This document shows positions 58,367-64,000 of a DNA stretch of 64,000 nucleotides, in pieces. A program made the position numbers and the translations under genes. The stretch is from the IMG/VR virus record IMGVR_UViG_3300021373_001027, positions 1-64,000 of that record. One strand, written 5' to 3'. The notes under the pieces were generated by a model. It ran no database searches. It had not been told where the DNA came from and worked only from the letters and a program-made list of their open reading frames with translations. This stretch comes from a virus. How positions within the stretch are numbered: the stretch's first letter is position 1; every line of letters begins with the position of its first letter.

Positions 58367-60040
58367 TTATTTGACAGTTACGTTTGCTATACCTTGACCG
58401 CTTTGTGCGTCTTGCTTGGCATACATCTGTTCCCAGTAAGGCAGTTTTTCTAACTGACTTCGTATTAGTTCTTCTTGTAGCTCTAGAGGTTGGTCAGCAA
58501 AATCACCTTGAAGCATTAAAGTATTTCGCGCCGCATCTTGAGCTTTTTGGAACGCCTCTGTCTGACTAAGTCGGTTTTCCTGTGCGTCTAGTGCGATTCT
58601 TGCCATTTCTACATCTAATTTGTTTTCTGCCTCTGCGCGTCTTTGTATCTGCGCTGTTTCTTCTAGGTCTAACTTTCGATCTTCTCTAGCAACAGCACTG
58701 TCGTACTTGTCTTTGTCTTGAAGTGCTGCGCTTCCCGCTGTCATAATTCTTCCGAAGTTGCGGTTGTTACTATTAACAGCACCCCTTGCGAAAGTCTTGA
58801 AATCGTCAGAGCGCAACCCTTCTAAGAATTTGGCGATTCCCGTTTTAGGTGCAGAGGTTGCTATACCTTCTTTCTCTGCGGTCTTGGGGTCGAGCGTGGT
58901 GTCTTGACCGCTAATTGCATCTAAGCTGTCAAATGGCGTACCTCTAGCAACATCACGACCCAGATCAGTACCCATAAGATCAAGAAGTTCTTGGTCTACC
59001 GACGACGCTTCAACGGCAGGGCCGGTAGTGGTGTCAGCACTCTCTTGGCTAACCTGTTTGGTTTCACCTTCTTCAGAACTAGTTTCTCTTTCGACACGGT
59101 TCATATCCATCATGCGAGCGCCAACGTCTTCAAGATCAATGTCACCTAAGAAGTCAACGGCGGCACCCCCTGCACTTGCTATATCTGTAAACACATTGTC
59201 AGAACCTTCAGGCCCACCGGCAGTTATGTATTGCAGTGCCTTAAGTATTTCGTCTTGTGTTGATGACTTTTCCTCTTTTTTCAGCCCCTCAAGCCCAGAT
59301 TCGTATTCTTCATCAGGTACGCCTTCACGAGCGGCTTGCATCAGTGCTTCTTCTAGTTCCAGATAAGGTAAATCTTTTAGGTCTGCAATTCTTTCTAAAA
59401 GAGCATCGCCGTCTTGCTCATCACGCAACGTTGGGTCGAAGTAGTATTCATCATCTTGCGAAAGCGGATCGCCAGAATTACTTATGATTTCCGACAAAGC
59501 ATCTTCAATTTTGTAAGGCGTTATTTCTTCTTCGTCAACGTCACCGCCTACTTGAAAGTTAACGATACCACCCGATGCCATACCCATAGGACGCGTAGGT
59601 AACCCTGCAACACCGCCCATCGAATTAGGACGTTGACCTTGAGCGCCAGCAATACCAGTGGGAGGCATACCGCCCATAGGAGGCCGAGCGCCAGCAATAC
59701 CAGCGGGAGGCATACCACCCATAGGAGGCCGAGCGCCCATAGCGGGATTAGGCATACCGCCCGTAGGAGGCCGAGGGACTGACAGGCCCATTTGCTGAGC
59801 AACTTCTTGTTGAGTACGCTGCTGTATTTCTTTTTCACGTTGACCTTTTATGGTGTCAGTAGGAATATTTCCTGCGGCAGCGGCTTGCATTTGCTTAGCA
59901 ACTGCGTTTTTATCAGATTGAAGTTTTTGCAGAGTGAGTAAATCAAGCAAGTCCTTACTATAACTGTAACGCTGAGCAAGCTTAGCAGGGTTTCCAGAAA
60001 AAGCCCTAACTCTGTCGTTAATCTGCTGGTCAATGCTCAT
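58367..60040 (-). CDS. Low-complexity internal virion protein, 557 residues
   Basis: The N-terminal 90 residues are helical. Residues about 90-165 are Pro/Gly/Met repeats (GARPPMGGMPPAGIA x3), then a GGIVNFQVGGDVDEEE segment. Residues 170-340 are acidic and the C-terminal 200 are helical and charged (KLDLEETAQIQRRAEAENKLD). SGGIVNFQVGG-type segments are frequent in virion proteins of marine podovirus-like phages. Encoded directly after the 453-residue protein and before the giant protein, so probably part of the ejection apparatus. Confidence 0.65.
   Translation of the reverse strand: MSIDQQINDRVRAFSGNPAKLAQRYSYSKDLLDLLTLQKLQSDKNAVAKQMQAAAAGNIPTDTIKGQREKEIQQRTQQEVAQQMGLSVPRPPTGGMPNPAMGARPPMGGMPPAGIAGARPPMGGMPPTGIAGAQGQRPNSMGGVAGLPTRPMGMASGGIVNFQVGGDVDEEEITPYKIEDALSEIISNSGDPLSQDDEYYFDPTLRDEQDGDALLERIADLKDLPYLELEEALMQAAREGVPDEEYESGLEGLKKEEKSSTQDEILKALQYITAGGPEGSDNVFTDIASAGGAAVDFLGDIDLEDVGARMMDMNRVERETSSEEGETKQVSQESADTTTGPAVEASSVDQELLDLMGTDLGRDVARGTPFDSLDAISGQDTTLDPKTAEKEGIATSAPKTGIAKFLEGLRSDDFKTFARGAVNSNNRNFGRIMTAGSAALQDKDKYDSAVAREDRKLDLEETAQIQRRAEAENKLDVEMARIALDAQENRLSQTEAFQKAQDAARNTLMLQGDFADQPLELQEELIRSQLEKLPYWEQMYAKQDAQSGQGIANVTVK
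59640..59745. repeat. 54-bp repeat encoding Pro-Met-Gly segments
   Basis: GCGCCAGCAATACCAG followed by GGAGGCATACC(A/G)CCCATAGGAGGCC recurs about every 54 bp (near 59642 and 59696, with a partial copy near 59740). Encodes the GARPPMGGMPP repeat. Confidence 0.8.
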
Positions 60041-60043
60041 GGA

Positions 60044-61405
60044 TTACCCCTCTCCGTCACCCTGTGGAAACAATATGTCTAGTATGTCCCCGATACCGGT
60101 AACACCGCCTAGAATTTCTTGTAATAAGTTAATGTCACCGTACTCATTTTGCCTAGCCGTGATAGGCAACCCTTGCAGTAAAGACTGCTGAAACAGCAAT
60201 TGCTCATAAGGAAAGTCTCGTTCTTGCTGGAACTGAGCGTAATCGGCAGAAATCGCCTCTTGCTCCATGTTCCTTTCCATGTCGCCCAGTAAGGCTTGCT
60301 GATTAATCAAGTCGCTTTGAGCGGCTAGGTTGCGAAGTCCTGCTGAACCTGCTTTGTCGTAAGCTCCTAACTGAGAAGTTAAAGCATCTAGCCCAAAAGC
60401 AGCTTCGTATTGTCTATCTTTCTGGCCCATTTGATCTGCGGTCACACCGTACTTAGCCATCAGGTCACGATCTTTCAGGCCCATTTCATCAGCGGCCAAG
60501 CCGTACTTAGCGGCTAAATCACGATCTTTCATGCCCATTTCGTCAGCGGCTAACCCGTACTTAGCAGCCAAATCACGATCTTTCATGCCCATTTCGTCAG
60601 CCGCTAAGCCAAACTTAGCTAACTGTGCTGCCGACTCAAGACCTTGTTGCCCTTGTACTTGTCTAGACCTGTCTTGTGCAATCTGTGCCTGTAAGTCACG
60701 GCCTTGGTCTGCACCAAACGCGGCCAAACCTTTGTCGTACGCAGTGCTGTAGCCTTGCGTCAGCATTTGATTTTGCTTGTCCATCAGGTTTCGGTTTAGT
60801 TCGGAGTCCATAATAGCTTGGCGTGACCCACCAAAAGCACCTGCCTGTGTCAACCTACTGGCATCACCTAACCTAGACACTTCAGCTTGACGCCTAGACT
60901 CATCCAACATTGGATTGAGTGCGCTCTGTACATAAGGGTTCATGTATTGTTGAGCAAAGTCTTGGTTAAACGCATCGGTGGAAATGTCACCGGCTTGATA
61001 CGCGCTAGCAGGGGCTTGGTACTGATTCGCATAGCCGCCGTCTTGCGCTTGGTATTGACTATCGTACGGACTTGTAGCTGGCTGATACTGACTGCCGTAG
61101 GTTCCCTGCCCTTGAAACTGATTAGCGTAGTTCTGAGCATCGTAATCCATCGCGCCCATTTGATTCGCAACGTTAGTCATCGAATCTGCGCCATACATCG
61201 TGGCGTCTGGAACGGCTAAACCTGCGATACCCGAAAAGGCATCTTGCAGGTTTTGATTCATTTCAGGGGTGAGTTGACCGCCATAAGACTGATAGGGTGT
61301 TTCTGATAAACCCCATCCTTTCCCAAGCATATCAGCAATGTACGGGCCAATCCATTCAGCTAATGTGGATTGTGTGCCAACGAGAGGGGCATCGCCTTCT
61401 GCCAT
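60044..61405 (-). CDS. Virion protein with 19-residue tandem repeats, 453 residues
   Basis: Residues about 90-150 are Tyr/Gln-rich (QYQPATSPYDSQYQAQDGGYANQYQ). About 175-220 contain LGDASRLTQAGAFGGSRQAIMDSEL, a motif common in marine phage internal proteins. Residues about 265-345 hold four repeats of GLAADEMGMKDRDLAAKY. A coiled-coil part follows. It lies between the 282- and 557-residue proteins. Probably an internal head or ejection protein. Confidence 0.68.
   Translation of the reverse strand: MAEGDAPLVGTQSTLAEWIGPYIADMLGKGWGLSETPYQSYGGQLTPEMNQNLQDAFSGIAGLAVPDATMYGADSMTNVANQMGAMDYDAQNYANQFQGQGTYGSQYQPATSPYDSQYQAQDGGYANQYQAPASAYQAGDISTDAFNQDFAQQYMNPYVQSALNPMLDESRRQAEVSRLGDASRLTQAGAFGGSRQAIMDSELNRNLMDKQNQMLTQGYSTAYDKGLAAFGADQGRDLQAQIAQDRSRQVQGQQGLESAAQLAKFGLAADEMGMKDRDLAAKYGLAADEMGMKDRDLAAKYGLAADEMGLKDRDLMAKYGVTADQMGQKDRQYEAAFGLDALTSQLGAYDKAGSAGLRNLAAQSDLINQQALLGDMERNMEQEAISADYAQFQQERDFPYEQLLFQQSLLQGLPITARQNEYGDINLLQEILGGVTGIGDILDILFPQGDGEG
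60410..60640. repeat. 57-bp tandem repeats, four copies
   Basis: GATCTTTCA(T/G)GCCCATTTC(A/G)TC recurs near 60469, 60526 and 60583, with a diverged copy near 60412; period 57 bp, coding for the 19-residue GLAADEMGMKDRDLAAKY unit. Confidence 0.9.
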
Positions 61406-61417
61406 AATTAGTTACCT

Positions 61418-62266
61418 TTAGTTTGGTAAAAACTTGTTTGGTTTAATTTCAGAACCTTGGCTTTTCTGACCTGTACGCGCCTGTCTAATACGATCCATCA
61501 TATCATAAAGTTCTTTAGCACCAGCGTTAGAATTGCCGTTACCTAAGTGACTTACTACGTCAGCAGGAACTACAAACTCACCATCGCTGAGAGCAGCTTC
61601 TTGACTGCCGCCAATGTTAGCGGGTATTTGATCAGCCATTCCGTCTGTAACCCCGCCAAGATAGTAGCCTTGCGCGGGCTGCATTGAGGCTAAACCGCCT
61701 TGAGCAAAACCGTCAGTTCTGGGAATCTGCCCTAAGTCTTCCGTTATGCCATATTCCGCTAACTTCTCTAATAACCTACTCATAAAGTCATTATTATACT
61801 GATTTTGGCTTTGTTGAACTTCTGAGCTAGTTGGCGTGTATCCGTAATTTAGCGGAGTGGAAAAAGGATTGTCTTGCAGTGGAGTGCCGCTAACAATATC
61901 CTGCGCTTGTTGGTTTACAAAAGCATCGGCTTCTTCATAAGTAGGTATTTGTAAGCCTACAGGAACGTCATCTTGATCCTTCTGCACGCCTTTCGGTAAA
62001 GAATACACCGTATCGCTAAAGTAGCGCCGCCCTAAGTCACCTACGCCTCTGGTCATTGCTTCAGTTTGATAGTCGTAAGGAGCTTGTTCGCGGTTAGCTT
62101 TGAATTTTTCAATCTTACCTTGATAGCCTACAGGCTGAGTGTTGGAACCTGTCAGCCCTAGTAAGGGTAATAAGGCACCAAGCCCAGCGCCAATAGCGTC
62201 TTTGTTATCGCCAAATAGATCAAAAGCTTTGTCAATAACGTCATCAATTTTGTCATACCAAGCCAT
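61418..62266 (-). CDS. Virion-associated protein, 282 residues
   Basis: Helical N-terminus with a hydrophobic, Gly/Leu-rich stretch (DAIGAGLGALLPLLGLTG, about 23-40). The C-terminus carries ALSDGEFVVPADVVSHLGNG (positions about 226-245) and GAKELYDMMDRIRQART, a block recurring in marine phage virion proteins. The middle is disordered and Gln/Pro-rich, with an FAQGGLASMQPA segment. Encoded after the Cys-rich protein; likely part of the same internal or tail structure. Function unknown. Confidence 0.68.
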   Translation of the reverse strand: MAWYDKIDDVIDKAFDLFGDNKDAIGAGLGALLPLLGLTGSNTQPVGYQGKIEKFKANREQAPYDYQTEAMTRGVGDLGRRYFSDTVYSLPKGVQKDQDDVPVGLQIPTYEEADAFVNQQAQDIVSGTPLQDNPFSTPLNYGYTPTSSEVQQSQNQYNNDFMSRLLEKLAEYGITEDLGQIPRTDGFAQGGLASMQPAQGYYLGGVTDGMADQIPANIGGSQEAALSDGEFVVPADVVSHLGNGNSNAGAKELYDMMDRIRQARTGQKSQGSEIKPNKFLPN

Positions 62267-62269
62267 AAG

Positions 62270-64000
62270 TTACAGTCCTAGTGAGTTAAGAAAATCATCA
62301 ACATCTGATTCCGTATCATAGTCGTATGTTGTGTCTGCACCGTTCCCGTAAAGCAAATCGTCTATGTACGAGTCTAGTTCGGCTTCTTGTTGGCTTGCAC
62401 CCACAGTTTGACCTGTTTGCGCTTGACCTCCTGCAACACCCAATTCTCTCATTAACTCGTCAAGAGGGCCACTATATTCGTAACTTTCTATAGCAGGTGC
62501 AGTTGGTGGCACAGTGCTGGTATTAGTTCTTGCCGCCGCCGAAATCTGAGTGGCAGGGTCACTACCCTCACCTTGTTCACCGTCACCGTCACCGTCACCG
62601 TCACCGTTACCGTTACCGTCGCCAACACAACGTTCTAGGGTGAAATCAAAGGTAAATCCCGCTTTACAGTCGCCGCAGCCCCCTTCGTCTAATTGGATAG
62701 CATTGGGGTCATTACATTCTCCAACGCAATTGCCCGTAGCTTCACCGCCGAAGCCTAAACCTGTTCTAATAAACCCTTCTTCACAGGGGCCACAATAGCC
62801 ATCAGCCGTAACGGTTGCATTGGGGTCATCACAGGTTCCACCAGTTCCTTGTTCTTGACAGATACCATTAGCGTCTTTTTCGTATCCAGCGTTACATTCA
62901 CCACACGCGCCTTGTTGACCGTAGGTTGAGCTATTAGGATCGCCGCACTCTCCAACACCTTGACAATTGCCATCGGCGTCTTTTACATAGCCAGCGTTAC
63001 AGTCACCGCATTCACCTTCTTGCCCATAGGTTGAGCTATTAGGGTCACCGCAAGTACCATCGCCAGTGCCGTTATCACCATCGCCCTCTTTACAGCCGCC
63101 GTTAGGGTCTTGTTCTTTGTTAGGGTCATTACAAGCGCCTACACATTTACCCGTAGTCTGGTTCTTTACAAAACCTTCTTTACAGGGGCCGCAGCTTCCG
63201 TCTAGGTTGGTGGTAGCGTTTTCATCGTCGCAAGTTTCACCTTGTCCGTCGTCAGTCCCATCACCATCTCCATCGTCGGCTTCGGCTTCGACACATATAC
63301 CCGTATCAGGGTCTTTAACATAGCCCGTTACACACTCACCGCAAGCTCCGAAAGCACCTTCCAGTGCGTTAGGGTCTGTACATTTCTCGACGCACTTGCC
63401 AGTGGCATCTGTTGTAAACCCCGCTTTACAGGGGCCGCAAGAACCGGCTTCGCCGTAAGTAGTGCTATTAATATCGTCGCAGGTTGCACCGTCACTAGTG
63501 TCTCCGTCTGCAACGCAATCGCCGTCTTCGTTTTCAGTAAAGCCAGCCTTACACCCTAGACAGCCGCCATTTGGGTCTTCATCTCTATTTAATGCTTCAC
63601 AGTCAGCACTTTCAACAGGCTCGTCAGGCTCGTCAGGCCCATCGTCGTTATCGGCTTCGCACAGGCCGGTTACTAAGCTTTTTGTATAACCTTCTTTACA
63701 GGGGCCGCATCGCTTAGTTACAGAGTCTACTGTAGCGTTAGGGTCACCACACAAAGAGGTATTGTCACCTACAGCTTCACATTGACCACTATTAGGGTCA
63801 CGTTCATAGTCAGCGTTACAGGGGCCACATTCACCCTCTTGACCGTAAGTGCTGCTGTTCTGATCGGTACAAGTAGGTTCAACTTCGTCAATAGGGTCTA
63901 CTGTTGTCGATCCCCCTATTTCAGTGCAAATTCCGTTTACTTTTTCAAAGCCCTCATTACAGGGGCCGCACTCACCGGCTTCCCCGTAGGTAGAGCTATC
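62270..64000 (-). CDS. Cys-rich modular protein, N-terminus beyond window
   Basis: Open from the right edge, so 576 residues are seen; an internal TTG at 63754 is not the true start. About twelve modules of 30-45 residues have the pattern C-x-DPN(A/S)T....G.CG.C..GY.KD..G.C, 3-5 Cys each, similar in feel to EGF- or TNFR-like disulfide modules. Acidic linkers (GDGNGNGDGDGDGDG, DGDGDGTDDGQG) may bind calcium. The last 100 residues lack Cys. No signal peptide visible here. Disulfides in a phage virion protein are unusual; a surface adhesin is possible. It may continue the (SSE)n gene at the left edge. Confidence 0.8.
   Translation of the reverse strand, partial: DSSTYGEAGECGPCNEGFEKVNGICTEIGGSTTVDPIDEVEPTCTDQNSSTYGQEGECGPCNADYERDPNSGQCEAVGDNTSLCGDPNATVDSVTKRCGPCKEGYTKSLVTGLCEADNDDGPDEPDEPVESADCEALNRDEDPNGGCLGCKAGFTENEDGDCVADGDTSDGATCDDINSTTYGEAGSCGPCKAGFTTDATGKCVEKCTDPNALEGAFGACGECVTGYVKDPDTGICVEAEADDGDGDGTDDGQGETCDDENATTNLDGSCGPCKEGFVKNQTTGKCVGACNDPNKEQDPNGGCKEGDGDNGTGDGTCGDPNSSTYGQEGECGDCNAGYVKDADGNCQGVGECGDPNSSTYGQQGACGECNAGYEKDANGICQEQGTGGTCDDPNATVTADGYCGPCEEGFIRTGLGFGGEATGNCVGECNDPNAIQLDEGGCGDCKAGFTFDFTLERCVGDGNGNGDGDGDGDGEQGEGSDPATQISAAARTNTSTVPPTAPAIESYEYSGPLDELMRELGVAGGQAQTGQTVGASQQEAELDSYIDDLLYGNGADTTYDYDTESDVDDFLNSLGL

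Noticed and set aside
1-64000. tRNA genes
   Set aside because: No cloverleaf with conserved T-loop and D-loop was recognised by eye on either strand; a tRNA search program would settle this.

Overview
The window is almost certainly a lytic tailed bacteriophage genome, or most of one, probably an uncultured aquatic or marine short-tailed (podovirus-like) phage. Evidence for a phage: small and large terminase, a portal of about 816 residues, scaffold-like protein, major capsid protein, a gp10-like stabilisation protein, an M15 endolysin beside a 3-TM holin, and tail fibres with S74 chaperone domains. I see no tape measure, sheath, tail-tube or tail-assembly-chaperone gene, but there is a 2084-residue ejection-type virion protein, which fits a short tail. 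No integrase, excisionase-integrase pair, tRNA, CRISPR array or phage RNA polymerase was recognised, so the phage should depend on host transcription. The host cannot be named from sequence.

Layout. (1) 33.15 kb down to base 1, minus strand: late genes in order TerS, TerL, portal, small protein, GroES-like co-chaperonin, scaffold, accessory head protein, decoration-like protein, major capsid (followed by a terminator), then adaptor and surface proteins, a run of tiny Lys/Arg/Cys-rich proteins, tail fibres, a metallophosphoesterase, lysis genes, gp10-like protein and a jelly-roll-like protein. (2) 33.15-33.71 kb: divergent regulatory region with recurring CTGGCA motifs. (3) 34.34-35.65 kb: 1.3 kb without a convincing gene; it holds a terminator, a dense CGATAAC iteron array flanking AT-rich DNA (candidate replication origin) and a near-consensus sigma70 promoter. 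(4) 33.7-52.0 kb, plus strand: early/replication genes. They include a DUF3150-like/MoxR ATPase/VWA-metallopeptidase cassette, a DUF3310 protein, many small proteins, a VRR-NUC nuclease, family B DNA polymerase, a Cas4-like PD-(D/E)XK nuclease, a SNF2 helicase, an HTH protein, an SSB-like protein and an AEP primase fused to a DUF927-like helicase. (5) 52.1-64.0 kb, minus strand: the 2084-residue metallopeptidase-containing virion protein, three low-complexity virion proteins and a large Cys-rich modular protein open at the right edge.

The late genes run off the left edge and minus-strand late genes enter at the right edge. The simplest reading is a circular or circularly permuted map slightly longer than 64 kb, whose ends lie in or near repetitive genes: (Ser-Ser-Glu)n on the left, Cys-rich modules on the right.

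The least explained signal is a family of eight perfect or near-perfect inverted repeats, AGTTATAC-N4/5-GTATAACT. They occur only between genes of the plus-strand early region, often starting at a stop codon, and once with the Shine-Dalgarno sequence in the loop. They look like a phage-specific regulatory element acting on RNA or DNA.
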